From Vibrio cholerae (GTDB lineage: Bacteria > Actinomycetota > Actinomycetes > Actinomycetales > Micrococcaceae): a DNA stretch of 64,000 bases. The DNA lies in contig WNZI01000007.1 in the NCBI GenBank assembly GCA_009728235.1, positions 1 through 64,000 on the forward strand, written 5' to 3'. The notes beneath the pieces were generated by a model. The model was not told the origin of the DNA and did not search any database. It saw nothing but the letters and a program-made list of their open reading frames with translations. A program made the position numbers and the translations under genes. This document shows, one piece after another, positions 1 through 13,902 of this stretch (the stretch's first letter is position 1; each line of letters starts with the position of its first letter).

Positions 1-196
1 TGTCATCGCTCCGAAGCAACTTTTCAAGCCTACCCGCACTGCTTCCGATTATCCAAATCGACCGGCCCTGCATCCTCCCCGTTCCGTTTCCGTCCATACG
101 AACAGAAGGTGAACCTGGAGTGTGTGGTTGTCGGCCGACCAGATGACTTCATCAGCGCGGATATAAAGACTAGCACCGGTAGTGCCGGAATGTAAA

Positions 197-236
197 ACAG
201 CAGCGGACCCGCCCGTGGAGGAGGGTCCGCCGCTGT
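197..236 (-). terminator. Rho-independent terminator after the glgE-treS-glgB operon
   Basis: A 14-bp stem with one mismatch (arms 197-210 and 223-236) lies just past the stop codon of the branching-enzyme gene. On the minus strand it is followed by a short U-rich stretch. It would end transcription of the operon. The remaining bases 1-196 hold no gene I can support. Confidence 0.65.
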
Positions 237-252
237 CATCGGTGCCGCTTGC

Positions 253-3200
253 TCAGGTGGTTGCGGGCTTCAGGTAGAGCACCCCGAGAGGTGGCACGCG
301 TACGTCGCCGAACGCGGGTTGCCCGTTGTGCGCACCCTCGTGTGCGGTCACCACTCCGAGGTTGCCCACCCCGGATCCGCCGAACTCCTCCGAATCGGTG
401 TTCAGGACCTCGGTCCAGTCACCGGCCCAGGGCAGTCCTACCCGGAAACCCTCGTGGGGGCCGCCCGCGAAGTTCGCGATGCACACGAGCGGATTGCCCT
501 GGTGGTCCCAACGGATGAAGGACAGCGTGTTGTGCTCGCCGTCGTTCTCGTCGATCCACTGGAAACCGGCCGGCTCGTTGTCCCGCGCGTACAGTGCCGG
601 GGTCTCGCGGTAGATCCTGTTGAGGGAACGGACCAGCTCCTGCACGCCCTTGTGGGACGGCGTCTCGGTCAGCCACCAGTCGAGGCTGTGGTGCTCGGCC
701 CACTCGGCCTCCTGCGCGAACTCCGATCCCATGAAGATCAGCTGCTTGCCGGGGTGTGCCCACTGGAACGCGAGGTAGGCACGGACGTTCGCCAGCTGCT
801 GCCAGCGGTCACCCGGCATCTTACGCAGGAGCGAGCCCTTGCCGTGCACGACCTCGTCGTGGCTGATGGGGAGCATGAAGTTCTCTGTGTAGGCGTACAC
901 CATGGAGAAGGTCGCCTTGCCGTGGTGATGGACCCGATTGATCGGGTCCTGCGAGATGTACTCGAGCGTGTCGTGCATCCAGCCCATGTTCCACTTGATG
1001 CCGAATCCGAGTCCGCCGGCGCTCGTGGGCCTGGTGACGCCGTCGAACGCCGTCGACTCCTCCGCTACCATGACCACGCCCGGTGCCCGCTTGTAGGCCG
1101 TCGCGTTGACCTCCTGCAGGAACGAGATGGCCTCGAGGTTCTCCTGCCCGCCGAACTTGTTCGGCCGCCACTGGCCTTCCTCCCTCGAGTAGTTGAGGTA
1201 CAGCATCGAGGCGACGGCGTCGACACGCAGTCCGTCGATGTGGAACTCCTCGAGCCAGTACAGCGCATTCGCCACGAGGAAGTTCCTGACCTCACGCCGA
1301 CCGAAGTCGAAGATCAGGGTCCCCCAGTCCCGGTGCTCGCCGAGGAAGGGATCTCCGTGCTCGTACAGGGTGCCGCCGTCGAAGTTGGCCAACGCCCAGG
1401 CGTCCTTCGGGAAGTGGGCGGGGACCCAGTCCATGATGACCCCGATCCCGGCCTGGTGGAGCCTGTCCACGAGGTACCGGAAGTCATCGGGCGAACCGAA
1501 GCGGGAGGTCGGCGCGAAGTACGAGGTGACCTGATAGCCCCACGACCCGCCGAAGGGGTGCTCGGCGACCGGCATGAGCTCCACGTGCGTGAAACCCTGC
1601 CACGAGACGTACTCCACGAGCTGTTCGGCGAGTTCGCGGTAGCTGAGGCCCTGGCGCCACGACCCGAGATGCACCTCGTAGACGCTCATCGGGCCGTTGT
1701 GCGGGTCGTTCGCCGCCCGCGCCTGCATCCAGTCGTCATCGCCGAAGGTATAGGTCGACTCGACGACCTTGGATCCCGTGAGCGGAGGGATCTCCGTTCC
1801 CCTCGCCATCGGGTCCGCCTTCTCGCGCCACTGACCGTCGCTGCCGAGGATGTGGAACTTGTAGCAGGTCCCCGCGCCCGCGTCCGGGATGAAGATCTCC
1901 CAGATACCGGAGCTGCCCAGGGCACGCATCGCGTTGACGCTGCCGTCCCAGCCGTTGAAGTCACCCATCACCTGCACTGCGCGCGCGTTCGGCGCCCAGA
2001 CCGCGAACGAGACTCCGTTGATGTCTCCCAGCACGGACGAGTAGTGGCGGACGTGCGCGCCGAGAGCGGTCCACAGTGTCTCGTGCCGCCCCTCGCCGAT
2101 CAGGTGCATGTCGATCTCGCCGAGCGTCGGCAGGAAGCGATAGGGGTCGTCGACGACGACGGGCTCGCCGTCGTAGGTCACCTCGAGGCGGTAGTCGGGA
2201 ACGTGGCCCGGGTTCTCCGCCGGCACGGCGCCGACCCAGATGCCGTTGTGCTCGTGCTGCAGTTCCGTCCGACCGGAGCCGGTGATGACGACGACGGAGC
2301 GGGCCAGGCGGCGCAGCGTGCGGATGGTCACGACGTCGTCGCTGCCGAGGTGCGCACCGAGTACCGCATGGGGCTGGCGATACACGCCCTCGGACACCTC
2401 CTGGAGGATGGAGGCGTCGACGGGGACGGGAACGACGTCAGCCGCAGGCGGGACGTCGGAGGGGACCGACCCGGCGTCCTTCGCCTTCCCTGCCAGCCCG
2501 GCCGTCACGTCCTTCGCCTTCTCGGCGACGGCTTTCGCCGTTCCCGCAACTGCCTGCGCCGCCTTGCCTGCCAGTGTTCCCTCGCCGGCGCCCTTGTCCG
2601 GGCCGGAATTCTTCGCGGTGTTCATCTCAGCTGCTTTCGTATCGTCCGCTCCGGGTTGTGCACCCAGCGCGCGTCGGACATCCCGGACGGGCATCTCGAC
2701 CCAGTCCGGCCTGTTGCGGATCTCGTAGACGACTTCGTACAGCGCCTTGTCCAGCCAGAGCGCCCGGAAGAGCGGCGCAGCGGTATCGACCGGTGTCCCG
2801 GACTCCTCCGCGTAGCCGTCGATGAAGGCGTCGCGCACTGCCTCGGACCACTGCTCGGTCACGGCGGCTTCGGGCGATCCGAGGGGCGCAGCCCCGCGGG
2901 ACGCCGCTGCGTACTCGAGCGACCGGACCATTCCGACGACGTCGCGCACCGGTACGTCGGGCACGCTCCGTTCGGCCGTTGGTCGGAGCGGCTCGCCCTC
3001 GAAGTCGATGACGAGCCAGGCCCCGTCGGGAGCCTGGAGCACCTGGCCCAGGTGGAGGTCTGCGTGGATGCGCTGGAGCGGCGGGATGTCCTCGAGGCTC
3101 TCGATCTGGCGCAGGATGCCGTCGACCTCCGCATCGAGGGGCCCGACGGCGTCGTGCGCCTCCTCCCACGCCCAGCGGATGCGCTGGCTCAGGGCGTGCT

Positions 3201-4046
3201 TGAACTCGCTCTCCTCCGCCGTGGTGGCCGTCCGGCTGCCGAAGGCGCCGTCGAGCTGCCGATGGATGCGCGCGACCGCACGTCCCAGCCCTCGCGCTTC
3301 AGCCGTGAAGTCCGTTCCGTCGGCAGCGGCGGCGGACGCCGTGCGCCAGGCGTCCGTGCTTCCCTCGACGAAGTCGCGCAGCACACTGACGTGGCCCGTC
3401 ACGTGCCGGCCCGGCTCCGCACCGCTCTCCTGCCAGGTACCCGTGACCCAGCCGTAGGTGTCCGGGGTGTCCAGGGAGCCGCCGGCCGTGAGCCGGGCGC
3501 TGATCTGCACGTCGGGGCTCTCCCCCGCCGCGAGCACGCGGAAGAACTTCACGATCATGGAGCCGGGACCGGAGCCGTACACCACCGAGGTGTTCGACTG
3601 CTCGCCCTGCAGCACCTTCACGGGCTGGGAGACACCCTGTTCCTGGTGCTTCGGCGCCTTGATCATGACGCCCGTGAGGCGCCCGTCCGGCGTGCTGCCG
3701 GTCGAGAGGATGAAGTCCACCCACAGCCGCACGAAATCCGCGTCGTGTGTCGCGTCATAGGCCCATCGGCGGCCGAGCTCGGGGTGATCGACCTGCCCGA
3801 TGAGGCCGGGTGCGGCGTCGTCGAGTGGCTCACGCCGGTAGCTGATCGGCACACTGACGACGTCCGTGCGGCTTCCCGACCCGACCGCCAGGAAATGCAC
3901 CTCGAAGCCGGCCCTGCCCGCCGGATCCTCGAGCACGGTACCGCCGACGACCGTCAGGTCCATCGACTCACCCTTCACGGGGAACCACCGCTGTGACGGG
4001 AGCCATTCGGTGAGGATCTCCGGGATGAAGGGGATGTGGGTCGCCA

Positions 4047-4047
<1 letters not shown>
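253..4047 (-). CDS. glgB: Maltokinase-glycogen branching enzyme fusion (Mak-GlgB)
   Basis: A 1264-residue protein that joins two steps of the GlgE pathway. Residues about 1-460 are a maltokinase (ATP + maltose to maltose-1-phosphate): the kinase-type motif HADLHLGQ is near residue 326, followed by VIDFEGEP. Residues about 475-535 are an Ala/Lys-rich linker. The rest is a GH13 1,4-alpha-glucan branching enzyme with its CBM48-type N-terminal module; GLRVDAVAS (nucleophile Asp, near 940), VAEES (acid/base Glu, near 995) and [12 protein letters not shown] are present. The start overlaps the treS stop by one base (TAATG-type coupling). The fusion places maltose-1-phosphate production and branching of the resulting glucan in one polypeptide. 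GlgB alone is about 730 residues, so the extra length is fully explained by the kinase and linker. Family identification is firm. Confidence 0.95.
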
Positions 4048-5812
<1,765 letters not shown>

Positions 5813-5813
<1 letters not shown>

Positions 5814-7852
5814 TAGTGCTGCCTCCTGATTGAAAGAATGTGTGCGGGTTCGACATGCGCGTCGAGCCGGACGTAGTTGTGCTCGCCCCAGCTGAAGGTC
5901 TGTCCGGTGATCAGATCATCCACGAGGAACGTACCGTTCTCGTCCAGATCGGCCGCATCCAGTCCCAGCTGTGCGAGGTCCAGCGACACCGTGCTCTCGC
6001 GCGTACTGTGCGGGTCGACCGTGACGACGACGATGATCGTGTCCTTGCCCTCGGCCGTCTGCTTGTGCTTGGCGAAGACCAGGGTCGCCGGGTCGGTGCT
6101 GGCGTGGATGCTCAGGTTCTCGAGGTCCCCGAGTGCGGGGTGCGATCTCCTGATCGCGTTCAGCCTGGTGATGAACGGGGCCAGGGAGCGGCCCTCGGCC
6201 TCGGCAGCGGCGTAGTCCCGGGGCCGGTACTGGAACTTCTCGTTGTCGATGTACTCCTCCGCCCCCGGACGCGCGACGTGCTCGAACAGCTCGTAGCCGG
6301 AGTAGACGCCCCACAGCGGGCTCGCCATGGAAGCGAGCACTGCCCTGATTTTGAACGCGGCCGGCCCGCCGTACTGCAGGTACTCCGTGAGGATGTCCGG
6401 GGTGTTCACGAAGAAGTTCGGACGGAAGTACGACGGCGAGACCTTGCTGATCTCGGTGAAGTACTCCTCGAGCTCGGTCTTCGTGTTCCTCCAGGTGAAG
6501 TACGAGTAGGACTGCTGGAATCCGGCGCGGCCCAGCGCGTGCATCATCGGGGGACGCGTGAACGCCTCCGCGAGGAAGATGACCTCGGGGTGTTTCCGGT
6601 TCACCCGGCCGATGAGCCATTCCCAGAACTGGACCGGCTTGGTGTGCGGGTTGTCCACCCGGAAGATCTTCACCCCGTGCTGGACCCACATGAGGACGAT
6701 CCGCAGGACCTCCTTCGCCAGACCCGAGGGGTCGTTGTCGAAGTTGATCGGGTAGATGTCCTGGTACTTCTTCGGGGGGTTCTCCGCATAGGCGATGGAC
6801 CCGTCCACACGTGTGGTGAACCACTCCGGGTTCGTCTTCACCCAGGGGTGGTCGGGTGAGGCCTGCAGCGCGAGGTCGAGCGCCACTTCGAGGTCGAGCT
6901 CCCGGGCGCGCGCCACGAAGGCGTCGAAGTCCTCGAACGTGCCGAGGTCCGGGTGGATCGCATCGTGCCCGCCGTCCTCGGAACCGATGGCCCACGGGGA
7001 GCCCGGATCACCGGGTCCCGCGGTGAGCGTGTTGTTCGGGCCCTTACGGTGCGTCCGGCCGATCGGGTGGATGGGAGGCAGATAGACGACGTCGAAGTTC
7101 ATGGCAGCCACCGCGTCGAGGCGCTTCGTGGCCTCGCGGAAGGTACCGGATGTCCACGTCGCAGTCTCGGGGTCGTAGGTGGCCCCCTCCGACCTGGGGA
7201 AGAACTCGTACCAGGCAGCCCTTCCAGCGAGCTCCCGCTCCACGTTGATGGGATAGGCCCGCGATGCGGTAACGAGGGACCGGATGGGCTGCCGGGCTAT
7301 CGCGTCGTGGATCTGAGGGGACAGACCAGCAGCGAGGCGCGCCTCGACACTGAGCGAGGTGTCCGACAGGGCAGCCGCCGTGCGCCGGAAGAGCGCCGCG
7401 TCCCGGGCGGAGCGCTCATCCGCAGCCCGGGTGAACAGCGCCGCGCCCTCCTGGAGCATGAGGTCGACGTCGACACCTGCGGCGATCTTGATCGTCGCGT
7501 CGTGTTCCCAGGTGCCGAAGAGATCCGACCAGCCTTCGATGGTGAAGGTGTGCAGGCCCTTCACGCGGGGCGTGAGCGTGCCCGCCCAGCGGTCGAGGCC
7601 GGAGCCGACGGGCGTCATCCTGACCCGCTGCACCTCCTTGCCCTTGGCATCGTGCAGGACGGCCGAGACGCCGAGCTGGTCGTGGCCTTCCCGGAAGACG
7701 GTCGCGCCGATGGCGATGTCCGAGCCCGGGATCGCCTTGGCAGGGAAGAGTCCGTCCTCGACGACGGGGGTGACCGCCGTGATCGGGATGCGGCCGAAGC
7801 GCAGTCCGTCGGGGTACTGGGAATTTCGGTTCTGCTCGGTAGAGGTCGTCAC
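5813..7852 (-). CDS. glgE: Alpha-1,4-glucan:maltose-1-phosphate maltosyltransferase
   Basis: A 679-residue GH13_3 enzyme that extends alpha-1,4-glucans two glucose units at a time from maltose-1-phosphate. After an N-terminal beta-rich domain come VVYLPPIHPIGRTHRKG, FRVDNPHTKP (nucleophile Asp near residue 397) and IFLAEAFTRPPMM (acid/base Glu), all typical of GlgE. It is the first gene of the operon glgE-treS-mak/glgB and is divergent from glgP across 134 bp, which must hold both promoters. Together with TreS and the kinase-branching fusion it completes the trehalose-to-glycogen route. Confidence 0.96.
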
Positions 7853-7986
7853 CCGTACGACGTTAGCGAGTAATGGGCCGAATTGCTAAGGCGGCTTCGC
7901 GTAACATCGGGCGCCGCGCAGTATTACGCAAGCGATTGCAGAGCGATCCCTCCCCACGGCTGGGCAAGTGCGCTAGCGTAACCGGG

Positions 7987-10598
7987 GTGAAGGCAATCCG
8001 CAGATTTACCGTCCGAACTGTCCTCCCCGAAAGCATTGCACCGCTCGGGAAACTAGCGGGCAACCTGCGCTGGTCGTGGCACCTGCCGACCTCGCGCCTC
8101 TTCGAGGAGATAGACCCCGCAGCGTGGGAGGCGAGCGACCATGACCCTGTCTCGTTCCTGGGCTCCGTCACCCGGGAGAAACTGCAGCAGCTCGCCGCGG
8201 ACGAGAAGCTCGTCCAGCGGATCAACGAACTCGGCGCGGACCTCGACAGCTACCTGACCGAACCCCGCTGGTACCAGGGACTCGGCGAGGACGCCCCCCG
8301 CAGCATCGCCTACTTCTCCCCCGAGTACGGCATCAGCGCCGTTCTGCCCCAGTATTCCGGTGGTCTCGGTATCCTCGCGGGCGACCACCTGAAGTCGGCG
8401 TCGGACCTGGGCGTGCCGCTCATCGGCGTCGGTCTCCTCTACCAGGCCGGCTACTTCAAGCAGTCCCTCTCCCGCGATGCGTGGCAGCAGGAGACCTATC
8501 CCGTCCTGGACCCGGACGGCCTCCCGCTGACCCTGCTGCGGGAGCAGGACGGCTCGGCCGCCAAGGTCGTCCTCCCCCTGCCCAACGGACGGCAGCTGTC
8601 CGCGCACATCTGGCGCGCGACGTCGGACGCGTGCCGCTGCTGCTCCTCGATTCCAATGTCAGCGAGAACGACGAAGCCGCGCGCAATGTCACCGACCGTC
8701 TCTACGGCGGCGGTGGGGACCAGCGCCTCCAGCAGGAGCTGCTGCTCGGTATGGGCGGGGTCAAGGCGCTGCGCATCTTCCAGCGCCTGACCGGTACTCC
8801 TGCCCCCGAGGTGTTCCACACCAACGAGGGCCATGCCGGTTTCCTGGGGATCGAACGTATCCGGGAGCTGATGGACCCGTCGAACGAGTCGCCCATGAGC
8901 TGGGAGGAGGCGCTCACCGCCGGGCGCGCATCCACGGTCTTCACGACCCACACCCCCGTACCCGCAGGGATCGACCGCTTCGACCGGTCGCAGATCGAGC
9001 ACTTCTTCAATGCGGGCCTCGCGCCGTCCGTCCCGACCGACCGCGTGCTGGCCCTGGGAGCCGAGAACTACGCCGACGGTGATCCCGCGAAGTTCAACAT
9101 GGCCGTCATGGGCCTGCGTCTCGCGCAGCGTGCCAACGGCGTGGCGAAACTGCACGGAGAGGTGTCACGCGGCATGTTCTCCGGGCTGTGGCCGGGCTTC
9201 GACACCAACGAGGTCCCGATCTCCTCGGTGACCAACGGAGTCCACGTCCCGAGTTGGGTGGATCCCGAGATCGCGGACTTCGCCCTCGCGAACTTCGGTG
9301 CCGAGTCCATCCTGGATCCCCAGTGGAACAAGGTCTACGACGTCCCGGACAAGGACATCTGGGCGCTGCGCCGCAGCCTGCGCTCCAACCTGGTGGACGA
9401 CGTGCGGCAGCGGCTGCGCTCCTCCTGGAAGAAGCGGGGAGCGGCCGACGCCGAGCTGACGTGGACCGACTCCGTGCTGGACCCGGATGTCCTCACCATC
9501 GGCTTCGCGCGTCGTGTCCCGACCTACAAGCGGCTCACGCTCATGCTCCGCAACCCCGACCGCCTGAAGGCCCTGCTCCTCCATCCGGAGCACCCCATCC
9601 AGCTGGTGATCGCCGGCAAGTCGCATCCCGCGGACGAGCAGGGCAAGCGCATGATCCAGGACCTCGTCCGGTTCACGGACGACCCCGAGGTCCGCCACCG
9701 GATCGTCTTCCTGCCCAACTACGACATCGCCATGGCCCGCACGCTCTTCCCGGGTTGCGATGTCTGGCTGAACAACCCGCTGCGTCCCCTCGAGGCCTGT
9801 GGCACCTCGGGTATGAAGGCGGCGATCAACGGGGGCCTCAACCTGTCCGTCCTGGACGGCTGGTGGGACGAGATGTACGACGGAGACAACGGCTGGGCGA
9901 TCCCGACCGCGAACAACGGCTCCTCCGCGGATGAGCGCGACGACATCGAGGCGGCAGCCCTGTACGACCTCCTCGAGACCCAGGTCGGCCCACGGTTCTA
10001 CTCGATGGTGCCGGCCGACGGAGCCGGGGCCGCGGGCCCCTCGGAGCCGTCGCGCGACGGCGTACCGCACCAGTGGATCGCGATGATCAAGCACACCATG
10101 GCGACGCTCGGCCCCGCGGTGTCCGCGGAGCGCATGCTGCAGGACTACGTGGAGAAGCTGTACCGCCCGGCCTGGCGCGCGGGCCGGGAAGCTGCCGCCG
10201 ACCACTTCTCCCTCGCGAGGAGGACCGCGGCCTGGCGCTCGCGCGTGCAGGGCAGTTGGCCCGCCGTGCAGGTCGAGCACGTCGACTCGTCCGGTGTCTC
10301 CGAGGACCCGCAGATCGGCGACTCGCTCACCGTCAGCGCCTATGTGTCGCTGGGCGGGCTCGATCCAGACGACGTCTCCGTCGAGGTGGCCTACGGGCGC
10401 GCCTCCGACAGTGACGAACTGAGCAATGTGACGGTCGAGGACCTCGACGTCGCGGAGAACCTCGGCAGCGGCCGCTACCTGTTCACGGGAGGCGTCCGGA
10501 TAGACCACTCCGGTTCGTTCGGCTACACGGTGCGGGTCCTGCCGAAACACTCGACGCTCGTCACGAAGGCCGAACTGGGACTCGTCGCGAACGCCTGA
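7987..10598 (+). CDS. glgP: Alpha-glucan phosphorylase, apparent frameshift near 8620
   Basis: Glycogen phosphorylase of the actinobacterial alpha-glucan phosphorylase family, releasing glucose-1-phosphate. The start is GTG at 7987 (VKAIRRFTVRTVLPE, as in relatives). The PLP-lysine region EACGTSGMKAAINGG is intact in the downstream part. Residues up to HIWRA are in one frame; from VGRVPLLLLDSNV onward the protein continues in the next frame. One missing base at about 8618-8621 (for example GG read as G before ACGTCGG) restores a protein of about 870 residues, the normal length. As written, the gene is broken. I think a sequence error is more likely than a true pseudogene because both halves are otherwise perfectly conserved. 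It ends in a shared terminator facing glgX. Confidence 0.9.
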
Positions 10599-10630
10599 CG
10601 GACCCAGCCGCCGCTCCCGTCGGAGCTGCA

Positions 10631-10663
10631 GACGACGAAGCCCGGGACCGAGTCCCGGGCTTC
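10631..10663. terminator. Bidirectional terminator between glgP and glgX
   Basis: A perfect 15-bp inverted repeat (arms 10631-10645 and 10649-10663) with a 3-base loop sits between the convergent glgP and glgX genes. It can serve both strands. Confidence 0.8.
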
Positions 10664-10700
10664 GTCGTGACCCGGCCTGTTCCTGCGGGCCGCGGAGGAG

Positions 10701-12800
10701 TCAGCAGCGATAGATCCGGACCGAATCGGCCAGGATCGTGTCCCCCTCGCCGGAGCGCAGCCGCCGGGAATCCGGAACCGGGCCGCGGGCTGCGGAGTCG
10801 AACGTCAGGCCGAACCAGCGGGGCTGCTCCCCCTCGATGCCCTGTCCCTGCAGGATCCAGGCCGAGGGCAAGTGGATCCGGGTGTCCTGGAGCGAACCGT
10901 TGATGACGACGAGCCCGTTCATCGTTCCGCCCCTGGACCCGAGGAGCAACTGCACGCTCCGGGTCTGCGGGTCGTTCCACTCGTGAGCCGTCATCGGCAG
11001 CCCGGCGGCGTTGAACCAGAGGAGCGTCGACTGGTCCCCACGCGAGGGGAAGCTGGCGGGCTGTCCCGCCAGGAAGTCCTTCCGGATACTCAGCAGCGTC
11101 CGCGTGGCGTCGAGCATGCGCCGCGACGCGGCGTCGTCGGACCAGTGCAGCCACGCGAGCTCGTTGTCCTGGCAATAGGCGTTGTTGTTGCCGCCCTGCG
11201 AGCGGCCGAACTCGTCCCCGGCGGTGATCATCGGCACGCCGAGCGAGATGAGCAGCGACGCCATGATGTTCCGGGCACTGCGTTCCCTCGCAGCGATGAT
11301 TCCCTCGTCCTCGGTCCGTCCCTCGGCCCCGTGGTTGTAGCTGCGGTTGTCGTTGTGTCCGTCCCGGTTGCCCTCGCCGTTGGCCTCATTGTGCTTTCGC
11401 TCGTAGGCGGTGAGGTCGGCGAGCGTGAAGCCGTCATGGGCCGTGACGAGATTGACCGAGGCGAGCGCGCTGCGCCCCGACGCCGCGAACGTCTCCGCCG
11501 AGCCGGACAGGCAGCCGGAGAGCCGCGCGGGAGAGGAACCCTCGCCGCCCGCCCTGATCGCGGCGATGTCGCCGAGCCAGAAGTCCCTCACGGTGTCGCG
11601 GAAACCGTCGTTCCAGTCGGCCCAGCCCACCGGGAACTGACCGGTCCGCCAGCCGTCGGGACCGAGGTCCCACGGCTCGGCGATGAGTTTCGTCCCTCGC
11701 AGCGCTTTCGAGGCACCAGCCGCAACCAGGAAGGGATGCCTCGGAGTGAAGGTGTTCCGCTCGTCGCGCGCGAGGGTCACGGCGAGGTCGAAACGGAAGC
11801 CGTCGATGTGGCATTCCTCGACCCAGTAGCGCAGGGAGTCGAGTGCGAACTCCACGACGCGGGCTTGGGAGAAGTCCAGGCTGTTCCCGCAGCCGGTCGT
11901 GTCCACGTAGCGGCTGTCGTGGTGCCGGTAGTAGTCGAGGTCACCCAGTCCGCGCCAGCACAGCGCGGGCCGGTGCTGATCGCCCTCCGCGGTGTGGTTG
12001 TAGACGACGTCGAGGAGGACTTCGAGCCCGGCCTCGTGGAGGGCGCGGACCATGGACTTGAACTCGTCCAGCACGGCCCCCGGTCCTGCCGCGCGTGCCG
12101 CTACCGTGGCGTAATCGGTGTGCGCGGAGAAGAAACCGAGCGTGTTGTAACCCCAGTAGTTGCTCAGGCCGAGGGGCTCGAGGTGCGGTTCGTCGATGTG
12201 GAAGTGGATGGGCAGCAGTTCGACGGCGGTGACTCCGAGGTTCCGGAGATGCGCGATCATCGCCGGGTGGGCGAGCCCCGCATAGGTGCCCCGCAGGTCC
12301 TCGGGAACGTCGGGGTGCAGCTTGGTGAGGCCCTTGACGTGGGCTTCGTAGATGACGGTGTCCCGCCACGGAGTCCGCGGGTGCTCGCTCGTCCCCCAGT
12401 CGAACGAGTGCTCGAGGAACACCGAGTAGTACGTGCGGACCGGCGGTTCGTCCGTTCCGGACCGGGTGTCGACGGTCTCGACCGCCCGCGCGTAGGGATC
12501 GAGGAGCAGCTGCGCCTGGCCAGGACTCCCCGGCAGCTCCTGGGCGGTGGGCCAGAAAGCGTAGAGCGCGCCAGGACCCACCGGGCCGACGACGCCGTGG
12601 TGCACCCCGCCGTCGAGCCCTACGAGCGTCTCGGAGGTCCACGTCCCGTCGACACGCTGCCAGTGGACATCCATCGAAGGGATGGCAGGCGCCCAGACCG
12701 CCGCATTGGCATGGTCGTCCCTGCCCCACGCCCCGGTGATGGCATGAAGACCGAGGGGGAACTCACGGGAGGCCCGCGGCAGCGGGGACGGGTTCACCAT
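10701..12800 (-). CDS. glgX: Glycogen debranching enzyme (isoamylase type, GlgX)
   Basis: A 699-residue GH13_11 protein with an N-terminal CBM48-type module. It hydrolyses alpha-1,6 branches left after phosphorolysis. Motifs seen are LDVVYNHTAEG, DGFRFDLAVTL (nucleophile Asp near residue 337), LIAEPWDLGPDGW (acid/base Glu), VTAHDGFTLADL and ITAGDEFGRSQGGNNNAYCQDN. It faces glgP, its metabolic partner, tail to tail. The rlmB stop is only a few bases upstream of its start, so read-through from rlmB is possible. Confidence 0.95.
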   Translation of the reverse strand: MVNPSPLPRASREFPLGLHAITGAWGRDDHANAAVWAPAIPSMDVHWQRVDGTWTSETLVGLDGGVHHGVVGPVGPGALYAFWPTAQELPGSPGQAQLLLDPYARAVETVDTRSGTDEPPVRTYYSVFLEHSFDWGTSEHPRTPWRDTVIYEAHVKGLTKLHPDVPEDLRGTYAGLAHPAMIAHLRNLGVTAVELLPIHFHIDEPHLEPLGLSNYWGYNTLGFFSAHTDYATVAARAAGPGAVLDEFKSMVRALHEAGLEVLLDVVYNHTAEGDQHRPALCWRGLGDLDYYRHHDSRYVDTTGCGNSLDFSQARVVEFALDSLRYWVEECHIDGFRFDLAVTLARDERNTFTPRHPFLVAAGASKALRGTKLIAEPWDLGPDGWRTGQFPVGWADWNDGFRDTVRDFWLGDIAAIRAGGEGSSPARLSGCLSGSAETFAASGRSALASVNLVTAHDGFTLADLTAYERKHNEANGEGNRDGHNDNRSYNHGAEGRTEDEGIIAARERSARNIMASLLISLGVPMITAGDEFGRSQGGNNNAYCQDNELAWLHWSDDAASRRMLDATRTLLSIRKDFLAGQPASFPSRGDQSTLLWFNAAGLPMTAHEWNDPQTRSVQLLLGSRGGTMNGLVVINGSLQDTRIHLPSAWILQGQGIEGEQPRWFGLTFDSAARGPVPDSRRLRSGEGDTILADSVRIYRC

Positions 12801-12808
12801 GCCGGAGA

Positions 12809-13792
12809 TCAGACCGCGCGCTGGCGGGAGATCTCATACAGGGTGATTCCCACCGCCATCGAAGCGTTCAGCGACTCCATGGCGGAATCGATGGGGATGG
12901 AGACGATCTGGTCGCAGTTCTCGCGGACGAGCCGGGACAGCCCCTTGCCCTCGGAACCGACGACGATGCAGATGGGGTCCCGTCCGAGGGTCAGCTCAGG
13001 CAGCGAGACATCGCCGTCCCCGTCCAGACCGAGGACGAAGATGCCCTTCTGCTTGAACGACTTCAGCGCCGAGTTGAGGTTGCCGACGCGGGCGACGGGC
13101 ACCCGGACTGCAGCACCGGCGCTGGTCTTCCACGCGGACGCCGTGACGCCGACCGAGCGCCGCTCCGGCACGATGACGCCATGACTGCTGAAGGCCGAGG
13201 CGGAGCGGATGATCGCTCCGAGGTTGCGGGGGTCGGTAATGCCGTCGAGGGCCACGAAGAGCGGCGCGTTGCCGATGTGTCCGCGGCGGTACTTCTCGAT
13301 CGTCTCGTCGACGAGGTCGAGGGCGTCGGCGTACTCGTAGGGAGGGATCTGCAGCATGAGGCCCTGGTGGACGGAGCCGTCCGTCATGCGGTCGAGCTCG
13401 GGCTTGCCCGTCTCCATCACCGGGATGCCGCGCTCGGCCGCCATCTTCAGGGACTCCCGGACGCGGTCGTCCATCTCGATGCGGATGGCGACGTGCAGGG
13501 CCTTGGCGGGGATACCGGCGCGGAGGGCCTCGACCACGGAGTTGCGGCCCGTGACGACCTCTTCAGCAGCCTTGCCCTTGGTGCGGCCGGTACCGGCGTT
13601 CCGGCCACCTGCACGCTTGGCCTCGGAACGCTCGGCCAACTCCTTGCTCTTGAACGCCTTGTGGTAGGGGCGGTCCTCCGCCTTCGGAGTGGGGCCCTTG
13701 CCCTCGAGCGACTTGCGTCCGTGTCCGCCGGTGCCGATGGTGGGGCCCTTTTTCGTTTTGCGAACCGCGCCTGGACGTCCGTGACTGACCAT
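12809..13792 (-). CDS. rlmB: 23S rRNA (guanosine-2251-2'-O)-methyltransferase RlmB
   Basis: A SpoU-family (SPOUT) RNA methyltransferase. The basic, Gly/Lys-rich N-terminal tail of about 90 residues is usual in actinobacterial members. Then follow the substrate-binding domain (VTGRNSVVEALRAG) and the SPOUT signature blocks VALDGITDPRNLGAIIRSA, IVVGSEGKGLS and SIPIDSAMESLNASMAVGI. I chose ATG 13792, which has AAGGG about 8 bases upstream; an in-frame GTG nine bases earlier also exists. A TATATA -10-like box lies just upstream, so rlmB may have its own promoter in addition to read-through from cysS. Confidence 0.93.
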   Translation of the reverse strand: MVSHGRPGAVRKTKKGPTIGTGGHGRKSLEGKGPTPKAEDRPYHKAFKSKELAERSEAKRAGGRNAGTGRTKGKAAEEVVTGRNSVVEALRAGIPAKALHVAIRIEMDDRVRESLKMAAERGIPVMETGKPELDRMTDGSVHQGLMLQIPPYEYADALDLVDETIEKYRRGHIGNAPLFVALDGITDPRNLGAIIRSASAFSSHGVIVPERRSVGVTASAWKTSAGAAVRVPVARVGNLNSALKSFKQKGIFVLGLDGDGDVSLPELTLGRDPICIVVGSEGKGLSRLVRENCDQIVSIPIDSAMESLNASMAVGITLYEISRQRAV

Positions 13793-13902
13793 GGAAAACA
13801 CCCTTATATAGAAGAAGAATCCGTTCCAGTTTACGCGGAGCCGGTGCGGTGTCCCGGCACTGCCCCCGGACGGCGCGCACCGGCCCCTGGAAGGGGGCCC
13901 CG

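Noticed and set aside
30-239. A 69-codon minus-strand frame at the left edge
   Set aside because: It overlaps the operon terminator hairpin and has no similarity or convincing start signal.
319-3996. A plus-strand open frame of about 1225 codons opposite the Mak-GlgB gene
   Set aside because: High GC content keeps the antisense frame open. The reading has no recognised domain, while the minus strand encodes a full two-domain enzyme. The same applies to long antisense frames at 10872-13184, 30807-32684, 44762-46075 and 47794-49455.
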